Assembly: GCA_034620365.1 (NCBI GenBank)
Contig: JAQGEQ010000318.1
Coordinates: forward strand, 372,001-436,000
From: Pegea sp. RAD2-039
Lineage: Eukaryota; Chordata; Thaliacea; Salpida; Salpidae
DNA length: 64,000 nt
Direction of reading: 5' to 3'
Part shown: one piece after another, positions 12,654 through 24,111 of the stretch
Layout of the letters: every line of letters begins with the position of its first letter
Numbering within the stretch: the stretch's first letter is position 1
Notes under the pieces: model-generated
The model's input: the letters and a program-made list of their open reading frames with translations, nothing else
The model's database searches: none
Told to the model about the DNA's origin: nothing
Translations under genes and position numbers: made by a program

Positions 12654-14107
12654 TTCATATAACATGATACCATGTTTCAAGGTTCTTGTGGTTTATTCTG
12701 TATATTAGTCTGACTTTCTCATTCTTATTTCTTTGAATATTATGATGAGATAAAATGTTAGTTGGCTCTGAAACTCGCCCAGAAACACAAACAGACTCAC
12801 AAGGTTCTCTTATTATAGATTTTATGGTGATAACCAGAATTACATACTGATAGATATTTGAGGTTTTTAAACTTGTGGCCTGAAACATTTGCAGCGATGA
12901 TATTGACCTCAATAATAAAAGCAATTACAGCAAATAACTTCTATTTTTATCTGAAAAATAATTTCCTGGTGAGAGTTAACTCAAAGAATTTAAAGAATAT
13001 TAACTTCACTAAACAAATTTGTCAAACTATTTTACTTGCTTATAATATTATACAAAGAGAAAGTTTCTACAAATAGTTTACTATTTTAATGTATGCTCTT
13101 TACTTATAATAATATCAGAATAGTGAACACTGTTTCAAAGTTTTTATTAACATCAAATTTATCAAACTGAATATAAAGTATTAAGTTAAAAACAGACTAA
13201 TATCTGATAATATGTCCAGTTAAAAATATACAAAATTTGTAAATTGTACATATTTGACTGTTCATTATACATATCAAATTAACACATTAAAAGGCTTTCA
13301 ATGCTAAAATATTAACAAAAATTATTAAATAGTTTATTTATACTAATTATTAGCTAAAACATCACAGAAAAAAGCTTTTAAAATAAAGCATTTCCAAAAT
13401 TATTGAAATGTTAAATCATATAAAAACTTAAACTTGCTTTTTAGATCTTTCAAAATTGGATTGGTTCAATTATTTGAGTTAATCAGGAAATTAAAGAAGA
13501 CTTTAAAATAAAAAAACAATCTTTCGGAACTAGATTGAAAAGTTTAGCTGAACAATTTTAACAACTAAAGCTGATAGAAATAATAATTGAAATTAATAAT
13601 CTTTTTGAAAATAGTTAAAACAGTTTTTCACTGTAATTTCTAAAAGTGGAACAGATACTCATGAGAAAAGTTATCTAAGTTTTGAAGAGATCTTGCTGAT
13701 ATAAAATATTTGTTTTTGTTAAAACAATTGTTTGATTTATAAAATGTTACAAAATAAGTCTTGAAAACGCTCAAGTCACAAAGAAAACGGTTTGAAAAAG
13801 TTTAATTAAAATGCTGAATATTCTGAAGGGAATTGTCATCTATTGAGAAACCATCAAATTATGAGTTTTAATAACTTCTGTTATTCTCATTTTACAGGTT
13901 TTCTTATCTGACTACAAATCGTCAGACTTTTGTCCAGCTGTTGATACAAAATTAATAATTTTAAGAAATCAAATATAACAAGTTTTACTTTTACAGCTTA
14001 AATTAAAATTTCCTGATAATCATTTCAATACAAACTGTATGTCCTCTTCTTGTGCAACAAAAACTTTTTACATTTCTGCTTAATTTTTTTAAAGTAATTT
14101 TACTTAC

Positions 14108-14312
14108 GACAAAAATTGAATATTTTGTAGAAAGACCCTTCGTGAACATATGAAGAATAACCCATAAAATCAAAAAACGCAATTCCACTTTGCTTATGCT
14201 TATTTTCTTTCCTATTTTCAAAACACGAAAAATTGAAATTGGATATAGAGGATACAACTTTAGATTTTAATGTCTTGTTTATAGACTGGTTTAATTTTAG
14301 TTGTTTAATCAA
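14108..14312 (-). pseudogene. Decayed exon related to the VPS35L-like fragment of the D-E spacer
   Basis: The minus strand reads FDFMGYSSYVHEGSFYKIFN and then a GTAAGT donor. This aligns with GFMGYYSYVDEESFYKMLDF and its GTAAGT donor near 32935 in the D-E spacer. The following acceptor, CAGGA there, has lost two bases here, and the upstream part is not recognisable. Copies lie at 41635-41839 and 57018-57222. It looks like a dead remnant of the gene better preserved after copy D. Confidence 0.5.
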
Positions 14313-14474
14313 TTTTCACGGGAAATAACTTTATCTTTACAAGTAATTTCATTTGAAAACTTTTTAGTAAAAAATTAACATAAGGGTAGATATTTGAAAC
14401 CGTTTAAAAAATTTAACACAAAGTTATAAACTTACTGTCTATAAATATATAATAATCCTAAACATGATAAAAGT

Positions 14475-14621
14475 TTAACTGGATTTAGATAACAAATTTA
14501 GAAGCAAACATTTTATCAGATCTTCATCTTTTTGTTTATCAGTAACTTCTTCTTTTGCAGGACTTTTGGTAACATTATCATCAGTTACTGGGAAAGTTTC
14601 AGGTTTTGGCGATGTCAAAAA
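14475..14621 (-). other. Minus-strand open segment, Pro/Lys/Glu-rich, unrecognised
   Basis: A 48-codon open segment ends in TAA, with SPKPETFPVTDDNVTKSPAK near its start and an amphipathic LIKCLLLNLLSKSS end. Composition is protein-like and unlike the surrounding AT-rich DNA. It is also open at 42002-42148 and 57385-57531 with a few substitutions. No start codon or acceptor is clear. It could be another exon remnant of a lost minus-strand gene. Confidence 0.25.
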
Positions 14622-14841
14622 TTATAAATTAAATGATTTCAGATAAATATATTTAAATATATATATATTGAATAGATATAGAAAGTTATAAGTTGCAAAA
14701 AATCAAGACTAATAATAATTTTATTTATGGTAATTTAATTTTTTTATACATTGTTACAAAAGCTCGATAATAAGATCAAGAAATTATAGCAAATAGACCA
14801 GATCGTCTTCTAGACCCAAAAATTATGCTTACTAATCGGTG

Positions 14842-14914
14842 TTGAAGTACCAAGTGATGCAAATGTAAGTAAAAAGGTACTACTTGATATTGAAGTACCA
14901 AGTGGTGCAAATGT
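14842..14914. repeat. Two direct repeats of about 25 bp near the zinc-ribbon frame
   Basis: A 25-bp unit beginning TTGAAGTACCAAGTG occurs at 14842 and 14890 with one mismatch. In the equivalents after E and G the duplication is read through on the minus strand, so the peptide LHLHHLVLQ appears twice. Confidence 0.55.
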
Positions 14915-15024
14915 TAGTATGCTTTTACACATTTTACACAAACAACTTTTACTGTCTGATATCCCCCACAAACTAAGCATCGCATCTTAACCGCTTTACT
15001 GCAATTAACTTCGTTCCACTTCAT
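14914..15024 (-). other. Short zinc-ribbon-like frame (B-C spacer)
   Basis: The minus strand encodes 36 residues from an ATG, with the core CLVCGGYQTVKVVCVKC: two CxxC pairs nine residues apart. This spacing resembles the zinc ribbon of mitochondrial ribosomal protein bL32m, but only these few residues agree, so that is a guess. An identical-length frame is at 22332-22442; longer ones are at 42303-42551 and 57686-57934. It may be an exon (AAAATTAAAG precedes it) or a pseudogene piece. Confidence 0.3.
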
Positions 15025-16410
15025 TAATCTTTAATTTTATTCACTAAAAAATAAATGAGTTAAATATTGTTACAGGGTTAAGTTTTTGAACAGATTTTAA
15101 ATTTGATATTTTACAATTTACTTTTGTATTTGTTTTTACAGAAGAATTATCTATAGAAATATCTTAAGGTAACCTAGAGGTATTTCTTGGACGATGCTAA
15201 CTGCTATAATTTGCAAACAAAGTTTGTCGATGAGCTTGTCAAGAAATTTCATGTTTAGTAAAAATGCTGTTTGTTAATTTACTTTTTGATAAAATTTATC
15301 TAAAACTAACTACAAAAGATTGGTCTCGACCTGTCAAAGTAACGTGGTCTGATATTCGAGTTCCTCTCTTGTTCAAATTACAGAAACGAGAACTACGTAT
15401 GTCAGTCATCAATCAAACATATCCAAAAATAAATTCAACTTACAATGTAACTTGGTCAGCATTGAGAGTCATTAAACGTGTAACTTCATTTTGTATTTTT
15501 ACAGTAATATGTTTTAGTGAGAGGTATAGTTGATTAACAATAATTAATTTTTCTTATAAGAGTTTCTAGGAGGCTCTAAAGTATTCAGGAATTATGCAAA
15601 AATGAAAGTCCATGGTCGTATATGTTTGCAGCAGTAACTTTTTCAAAAATTATCAGAGATTTATAGTAGTAAGTGCATATGCTGGAAGCATAAAGTTTGA
15701 AAGGTGGTAATTACTTCAGTTTTTTATGTCAAAACTTCGTAATAGAAAGCTGATGAAAGCATTACATTAAGCAAGTTTAGTTTAATAAGCTCATATCAAT
15801 TCATATCATTAACCCTTGATGGTTTTTTCTACTGATTAGATGGAATAACAACGAATTGGAGAAAATTTATTTCAGTTGTATATAAAAATGTGGTTTATAA
15901 AATTTAGATAGATTCCAACTTTGTCGTCAAAGATATAAAATATTTATACTTGATAAAGAGTAATGTTTCCTAACGAACGCTGAAGTTATCTTTCCAAACT
16001 GTGAAGGAAAATAGTTGTTTCAAAAAAAGGTGTAATAGTAAACCATGAAAGAAAATTTTTATTTATTGATCTCGAATTTACTTTTTATATCATAAACATC
16101 TATATAATAGACTTCTATTGTAAATTCAATAAATATATATAATTGAATTTCAATAGAGAAAGTATCAATTTCTTTCTATCTACATAGCTTATAAAATTCA
16201 GCAGAAATTCTTTTAGTTGTTTAATAATTAATTTTCAGAGTTTTATTTACATTTTGAAAAAATAAATTAAAATAACTGTTTGACTTTATTGTTGTAAATA
16301 GTAAAAGATAATCCCTTTAATAATCTCTTCAGCGACTTTTCATCAGCCACCTCATGATATCATCATGAAGCTTATTTCGGCTAACCAATAACATCATTAA
16401 TATCAATAGA

Positions 16411-16630
16411 AGCTGATATCAGCATCTGCATCAGTAGGACACCTGGTACATTTAATCTGGCATAATACAAAGCTATGTTTTAAAACCAAGGCGACCATTT
16501 ATAAAGCGTTTGTCTCTTGTACACTTCATATGTTAGCAAAAGATGGACCTTGTCGAAAGCTAATGAAATTAAAATAAAAACTTTTTGTTTTCGATTTTCT
16601 TGTCTCTGTCAAAATAAATTTTAACGTGAC
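16411..16630 (+). mobile_element. LINE reverse-transcriptase C-terminal remnant (unit C)
   Basis: This is the same truncated fragment as in the other units, 1.1 kb upstream of the copy C start. It differs from unit A by a small deletion around the Tyr-Val-Ser stretch, shared with unit H (CTTCATA). Confidence 0.5.
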
Positions 16631-17069
16631 AGCAAAAGATGTCAAACTAGAAAGTTTTGAAGCAAACTAATCTGCCAACAATGTAGTTCATGCTAACATC
16701 AAAGGGTTCACATGCTCTACTACTTTTACTATTAATTTCAGAAAGGTCTTAAACCGATTATTTTTTCTAGTTACTATATAATGTTAACTTTGAAAATTAT
16801 TTTACAATTTCTTCAATAAGTTAGGGAAAATAAAAATAATTTTCTAATTTTCTAGATTGATTTATTTTTGAAATTATTTTGTAGCTTTTTACGTTTTTCT
16901 AATTTCGAATTATTCTAACTTTTCTTGATGAGTTTTATATTTTTTAACAAATGTTAATATTATTTATTATTATTTAACATATATTTTAATTATTCATTTA
17001 TAGAATTACAAAATTCAACTTATACTACTTTTATTTATAACTACCTTTAATATAATTGTAAAATATTTT

Positions 17070-17086
17070 GCCGCCGACGTAAATGG
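17070..17086 (+). promoter_or_regulatory. Conserved GC-rich element upstream of copy C
   Basis: GCCGCCGACGTAAATGG lies 674 nt before the copy C ATG and is intact although the gene itself has an early stop. Confidence 0.3.
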
Positions 17087-17743
17087 TTTTTATCATTCGT
17101 TTTCAGATAACTGTCATCTGCTAATTAACTACTTGTAGCTAGCGTCGATCATTCTTGTAGTTGTCATTATTCTTAGTTGTCTTCTTATTACTTTGAATAA
17201 ATCTCTTTATAAGAATTATCTTTACTTTCATTGAAAGATTTATCATCGTTTTGTTTATCTACTATTTTTTTTTTAATTTTTGGAAAACATTTTTAATTAA
17301 TCTTTTTCTAAATTTTTCTTTTTATATCGAACTTTTTTAATTTATTTTAGTAAAATATTTTCTTTTAATTTTAATGATGCTACTTGGTTAAATCGTTTCT
17401 ATAATTTAATATATTTTCTTATGATTTTATTATTTTGTATTTGAATTTAACTTGTTTAAACTTGGTGGTTTATGATTATAATAATTACTTTTTATCAAAA
17501 TATGTTCGGCGTTTTACTGTTACAAGTACTAAAAAATTTATTTTAAAAGTTTTAAAAAAATTGCTAATATTTAATTCAAATACTTTTTTTCTTTTGATAT
17601 TATTTATTATTTATTTTAGATTATTTATCCGATATTTCAATTTATTTGGTAGTTTTAAAATTAAACTGTTTATATAAATCTACTAATTCATTTATATAAC
17701 ATCAACTGTTGGTAGATTTTCTAAACTTTTTAATTCCATCAAA

Positions 17744-20642
17744 ATGGTAGATAGATTAAATAGCAAAGCTGTTTTCGATTCAATTATGCCACCTACAGAT
17801 GATTAAAGGTTAGTAGAATTTTGTGTCTTCACTTAAAATTGTTCGCTAAGTAAACTTACTTTAAATTCACTTTTTATTTAAAATAAACACAGATTAGAAA
17901 ATTATTTATGTTGCATCTAAAAAGATTAATAACTTAAATTTTATCGATTTTAACTTGTAATTATTATATTTCTAATTTGATTTAGAGTCATTTTAGTGTT
18001 ACTCAATTATTTAGAAGAATTTAAATTTTATTGTTTTATTTATTTATAAATTTAGGAACTGAAATAAATATTTGTGATTTTAATTATTCACTTTTTTATT
18101 TTTATCAAACTTGTTTCTAATTCTTTAATTATAATTTGATACTAAAGTAAATTATACTTTTAATAATTTTAGAGATGAAGTTTCGGAAGTTGATAATTGT
18201 ACAAATTTTCATCAACTTAAACTGAATGACTCTTCTGAAGATTCTCAGATTCATGATGTTAGCATCAAAGTGAAATTAAATGAATTTGAAAGAAGTTTCA
18301 ATTGTGACAAACGTATATTAGCTGCTGCTTCACCTTATTTTGAAGCAATGTTTCGTGGTAAGTTAGATTCAAGATTCAACTTCAATTGTAAAATAACTGA
18401 ATATACAAAAAACTATTTGAATTTATTAAGGTGGTGGATTTAAAGAATCATATTCTCGTGAAGTTACCTTAAATGAGGTAGACCCAAATGTATTCTCTGA
18501 TCTTCTAGAATACATTTACTCAAAAAAAATACAAATCAATGAAGAAAATGTTGAGAAACTGATGATTGCAGATTCCATATTTCAAATATATGGTTTAGAG
18601 AAGTTATGTAGCAAGTAAGCTAGTTTTTTCAAATCAGTTTCTTTCAATAGTTTTTGTAATTATACTTTATCAATTACAGCTTTTTGGAAAGTCAAATAGA
18701 AATTTCCAACTGCTTCGAATTTGCAACATTTGCTGAGAATTATGGATTTTTGGAGCTTTCAACGAAAATTGAAAAATTTATTGGAAAAAACTTTATAGAA
18801 GTAAGAAAATAGAGAAATGATATTTTCTTGGCTAAAACATTTTAAGTAGAAAGATTTTTTCTACTTTATCAAACTTAAATATATATGAAATATTTACTTG
18901 CTTCCTTATTTCTACTGATTTTGTTCTTTTCATATTTAATAAGAAAACTTTTTGATTGATTTCATGATATTTACCAGATTTCAAAATGTGATGAATTCAA
19001 ATTACAACCAGACTCTGTAATTTGTAAAATAATTTCAAAAGATGAGCTTCATGTGATTTGTGAATCCCAAGTATTCAATGCTCTTTTAGATTGGATCAAA
19101 TATGATTTAACTTCAAGAAAACATTGTTTAAATAAGTTAATTAAGAACGTAAGTATATAGAAACTATAAAGTTGTAGACTTGTGAGTATAAAATTGTGAT
19201 TTCTCTAGGTACGATGCCATTTGATAAATCCAAATTTTATTTGGATGAAATTAGAAAGTTGTGATGTAATTAGAGATACTTGTTATGAATATCTCAGCAA
19301 GGTCCTCGATGACCTGAAAGCTTACATCTCAATTGAAAGTAAGCAAAGACAACTTGATATTCCGCAGGTAAGATTATTTAATTAAATACTTTCCACTTCA
19401 ACCACTGACATATGACGTCACAGGTGATCTACATCATTGGTGAATCATATAGATCTGCTGAGAAATCATTGGAAAGTAAAAAGTTCCGTTTGTCTGAAAC
19501 AGATGTTTGGTTTAAACTTCCGAAGATATGTTTTTCACGTATTTTAATATCTGTTGTCATCAACGGTTTCATTTATATGTTAGACTGGAATGGTGATATG
19601 GAAAGGTTAGAAGCATGAAGCAAATGATGACATCATCATTGCAAACTAAATATGACGTCATCACATTTCTAGATACAACCCAATTTTAAATGAGTGGAAG
19701 AAGTGCAAAAGTTTAGAAGATAACTTGTATTTAGACGATCGAATATGTTGGCCGAGATTTGGAGTTATTGAAAATGAATTGTACATTTTTAAAGATTATT
19801 ATGAAGATTATTATGAAGAATATGATGATGATTTTCATTATTTAAAAAAAACTAGATTGATGAAGTGAGTGATGAAATGAGATTTCAACCAAAACTTCAT
19901 TTGCCAAAAACTATTATGTTATTTCCAGATACGATCCGATCACTGATGAATGGACGCAAAGAGCTTCATTAAATAGAAATCGTGACAATTTTGGTTGTGC
20001 TGTCTTCAACCGGATGTTGTATGTTGTCGGTGGTTACGATTTGAATAACATACGTGCTTGTGTGGATAAATATGATCCACAGAGGGACGAATGGAGTTCT
20101 GTAAAATCGATGTTGACACCTCGAAGTTATCCAGGTATTTGTTGATGACGTCACGATGACGTTTTGATCTTTTGATGATAACTAATTTTAAAATCATTAA
20201 AGCTGTAGTCACGCTTGGCAACTATATCTACGCTATTGGTGGTCGGAGTTACGGAGAAGGAAATTTAAAAACTGTTGAAAGATACGATGTCCTCAATGAT
20301 AATTGGGAGTTTGTAGCAAGTATGAAATATGCAAGATACTTCCCAAAAGCTGTTGTCTTTAATAAGAAGATTTATGTTTTTGGTAAAACTTTTCTTATGT
20401 TTCGAATTGAAAAACTTTTTAATAAAATTTTTATGATGTTTACAATAATTTGCATAATTGTGATGAGCTTGTTGATTGTTTCAGGAAGTCATTCTGGAAG
20501 AGAAGATGTTAAAATTGTCGAATGTTACAATGAAGTAACAAATGAATGGAAAGAAGTTGCAAGAACGAATGAATGGATTTATCAAGTCATAGTCAGCTAT
20601 CAACCATGTGTACCTGACATATGTGTAAATTTCCCATTTTAA
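17744..20642 (+). pseudogene. Kelch-like copy C with a stop at codon 21
   Basis: Eleven exons align with the other copies: 17744-17808, 18173-18357, 18431-18614, 18680-18800, 18978-19148, 19209-19367, 19424-19605, 19673-19864, 19929-20134, 20203-20382, 20485-20642. Codon 21, AAA (Lys) elsewhere, is TAA at 17804-17806, just before the intron 1 donor. Everything downstream is open and splice sites are intact, so only about 20 residues are made from the conserved ATG. Without the stop the frame would span 600 codons. Exon 8 is long (192 nt) with a duplicated Asp-Tyr-Tyr-Glu unit. Loops: CFSRILIS, NRNRDNF, YDLNNIRA, RSYGEGNL, KYARYFP. Either a young pseudogene, or another first exon is used. Confidence 0.65.
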
Positions 20643-22331
20643 TAAATAAATTTTACTAGTAGATTGCTGTGAAGTTTATTTTCAGTATAAAGTTGCTTTT
20701 GAGGTCGTGTTTATTTTCAAAAACAATTAGAATAAAATCAAAATGTTCTTTCATGAATATTTTCTAATTTTTTAATTTTTTGATAATTTACAAAATATAA
20801 AAAAGTTTGTTAGAATTTAGAGATTTATTTTAATCATCAAATCAGATCTTTTTTGTTTGAAGTTATTTAGAAATTGAAGTTCATTAAATTTTTAACAAAT
20901 TTTTGTCTAATAAGAAACAAATTCTGTGAAATTAAAACATTTATTAACGATACATCTTATAGTGAAGTTCTAAACAAAAGTAGGATTTGATTAATTACTA
21001 AAAGTTAACGATTTAAAGATTTGTTCATTCGTCATTTTCGACATAAACGAAAACGCATTCAGTTCTGACTACAAAATTTTATAATAAATTGTTTAATCAA
21101 GATAAAAACTAAAAAAATATTTCACTTTATTCAGCGAAATTTTGAAACTTTTATAAATATTTTTATAAGTATCATTGACCTCGTCAATGGTTTCATATAA
21201 CATGATACCATGTTTCAAGGTTCTTGTGGTTTATTCTGTACATTAGTCTGACTTTCTCATTATTATTTCTTTGAATATTATGATGAGATAAAATGTTAGT
21301 TGGCTCTGAAACTCGCCCAGAAACACAAACAGATTCACAAGGTTCTCTTATTATAGATTTTATGGTGATAACCAGAATTACATACAGATAGATATTTGAG
21401 GTTTTTAAACTTGTGGCCCGAAACATTTGCAGCGATGATATTGACCTCAATAATAAAAGCAATTACAGCAAATAACTTCTATTTTTATCTGAAAAATAAT
21501 TTCCTGGTGAGAGTTAACTCAAAGAATTTAAAGAATATTAACTTCACTAAACAAATTTGTCAAACTATTTTACTTGCTTATAATATTATACAAAGAGAAA
21601 GTTTCTACAATTAGTTTACTATTTTAATGTATGCTCTTTACTTATAATAATATCAGAATAGTGAACACTGTTTCAAAGTTTTTATTAACATCAAATTTAT
21701 CAAACTGAATATAAAGTATTAAGTTAAAAACAGACTAATATCTGATAATATGTCAAGTTAAAAATATACAAAATTTGTAAATTGTACATATTTGACTGTT
21801 CATTATACATATCAAATTAACACATTAAAAGGCTTTCAATGCTAAAATATTAACAAAAATTATTAAATAGTTTATTTATACTAATTATTAGCTAAAACAT
21901 CACAGAAAAAAGCTTTTAAAATAAAGCATTTCCAAAATTATTGAAATGTTAAATCATATAAAAACTTAAACTTGCTTTTTATATCTTTTAAAATTGGATT
22001 GGTTCAATTATTTAGTTAATCAGGAAATTAAAGAAGACTTTATATTAAAAAAACAATCTTCCGGAACGAGATTGAAAAGTTTAGCTGAACAATTTTAACA
22101 ACTAAAGCTGATAAAAATAATAATTGAAGTTAATAATCTTTTTGAAAATAGTTAAAACACTTTTTCACTGTAATTTCTAAAAGTGGAACAGAGATACTCA
22201 TGAGAAAAGTTATCTAAGTTTTGAAGAGATCTTGCTGATATAAAATATTTGTTTTTATTGAAAACAGTTGTACTACTTGATAGAAAGTAAAAAGGTATTA
22301 CTTGATATTGAAGTACCAAGTGGTGCAAATG

Positions 22332-22442
22332 TTAGTATGCTTTTACACATTTTACACAAACAACTTTTACTGTCTGATATCCCCCACAAACTAAGCATCG
22401 CATCTTAACCGCTTTACTGCAATTAACTTCGTTCCACTTCAT
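22332..22442 (-). other. Short zinc-ribbon-like frame (C-D spacer)
   Basis: This is equivalent to the frame at 14914-15024: 36 codons, the same two CxxC pairs, and the same early stop after the second pair. It is preserved even though neighbouring parts of this spacer are deleted. Confidence 0.28.
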
Positions 22443-23707
22443 TAATCTTTAATTTTATTCACTAAAAAATAAATGAGTTAAATATTGTTACAGGGTTAAG
22501 TTTTTGAACAGATATTAGATTTGATATTTTACAATTTACTTTTGTATTTGTTTTTACAGAAGAATTATCTATAGAAATATCTTAAGGTAACCTAGAGGTA
22601 TTTCTTGGACGATGCTAACTGCTATAATTTGCAAAGAACAAAGTTTGTCGGTGAACTTGTCAAGAAATTTCATGTTTAGTAAAAACGCTGTTTGTTAATT
22701 TACTTTTTGATAAAATTTATCTAAAACTAACTACAAAAGATTGGTCTCGACCTGTCAAAGTAACGTGGTCTGATATTCGAGTCCCTCTCTTGTTTAAATT
22801 ACAGAAACGAGAACTACATATGTCAGTCATCAATCAAACATATCCAAAAATAAATTCAACTTACTATGTAACTTGGTCAGCATTGAGAGTTATTAAACGT
22901 GTAACTTCATTTTGTATTTTTACAGTAATATGTTTTAGTGAGAGGTATAGTTGATTAACAATAATTAATTTTTCTTATAAGAGTTTCTATGAGGCTATAA
23001 AGTATTTAGGAATTGTGCAAAAATGAAAGTCCTATGGTCGTATATGTTTGCAGCTGTAACTTTTTCAAATATTATCAGAGATTTATAGTAGAAAGTGCAT
23101 AACTGGAAGCATAAAGTTTGAAAAGTGGTAATTACTTCAGTTTTTAACGTCAAAGCTTCGTATTCGAAAGCTGATGAAAGCATTACATTAAGTAAGTTTA
23201 GTTTAATAAGCTCATATCAATGTAAGATTGTTTTTTCTACTGATTAGATGGAATAACAACGAATTGGAGAAAATTTATTTCGGTTGTATATAAAAATGTG
23301 GTTTATAAAATTTAAGATAGATTCCAACTTTGTCGTCAAAGATACAAAATATTTATATTTGGTAAAGAGTAATGTTTTCTAACGAACAATGAAGTTATCT
23401 TTCCAAACTTTGGATGAATATAGTTGTTTAAAAAAAGGTTTAATAGTAAACCATGAAAGAAAATGTTTATTTATTGATCTCGAATTTACCTTTCATATCA
23501 TAAACATCTATATAATAAACTTCTATTGTAAATTCAATAAATATATATATAATTGAATTTCAATACAGAAAGTATCAATTTCTTTCTATCTACATAGCTT
23601 ATAAGGTTCAGCAGAAATTCTTTCAGTTGTTTAATAATTAATTTGTCAGAGTTTTCTTTAAACTTTTGAATAAATAAAATAAAATAATTGATTGATAATA
23701 TATAGAA

Positions 23708-23729
23708 ATTCTATAATATATTATAGAAT
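23708..23729. repeat. Perfect 22-bp palindrome at the spacer junction
   Basis: Starting with ATTCTATAATA, these 22 bases equal their own reverse complement. They lie in a filler of about 90 bases (23690-23780) where class II spacer sequence switches to class I sequence. The filler is found nowhere else in the window. It may mark the recombination point that removed a kelch unit. Confidence 0.6.
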
Positions 23730-23781
23730 AATAAATTATTTGCTGAGGAATATAACCTCAATAGCTGATAAAGGATATCAG

Positions 23782-24111
23782 GGTTTACATAGTTTAGGTG
23801 ATGCTAGAGAATTTTGTTTTGAAGTTATTCTTCATTTAAGAAATTTGAATATTTTGTTTAGTTTGATATTTCAAAGTTTCTTTTAGTTACATTAGCATAT
23901 GAGAGCTACTAAGCTTGAATCTCATTTATCAAGTCTTCTTTTAGGAGGTCAACTTTTAAACAAGTTCTTAGTTTCAGCATGTATCTTGGTACTTGGTAAA
24001 TCTAAACTACTTGGTTTATTGATCATTTTACATTCTTTACACAACTACTTAAGAAAACTGAAAAAAGACAGTAGCCTCTTTTTGTCATTTTCATCTAACA
24101 CAGAAGATTAA
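23782..24111 (+). other. Unrecognised plus-strand open fragment (C-D copy)
   Basis: This is the C-D counterpart of 4682-5018. The first segment is open to 23886 and the second to 24111, containing FLVSACILVLGKSKLLGLLI. A run reading ADKGYQGL appears only here because the junction filler creates it. Product not recognised. Confidence 0.25.

Larger units (their letters stand above)
12105..17743. other. Class II spacer between copies B and C
   Basis: This 5.6 kb spacer holds, in order: a 9-bp-stem hairpin (12633-12653); a conserved stretch open on both strands (12655-13076) with no recognisable product; a decayed minus-strand exon (14108-14312); a minus-strand open segment (14475-14621); a zinc-ribbon frame (14914-15024); a plus-strand 89-codon frame (15264-15533) of no known family; the LINE remnant (16411-16630); and the GC-rich element (17070-17086). 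Related spacers follow C, E, G and H. Confidence 0.6.

Noticed and set aside
12655..13076. Overlapping frames on both strands (also 21193-21614 and 40384-40602)
   Set aside because: Both are open and conserved among duplicates, but no start, splice pattern or family is recognisable, and the region is deleted in the G-H spacer. Left as part of the spacer description.
14914..15024. PiggyBac transposase C-terminal zinc finger
   Set aside because: Only two CxxC pairs are present; the later Cys/His residues and the upstream transposase domain are absent, and the spacing fits a ribosomal-type zinc ribbon better.
23746..23800. ADKGYQGL run resembling a DDE transposase motif
   Set aside because: It is formed by the junction filler, occurs in one copy only, and what follows does not continue like any transposase.
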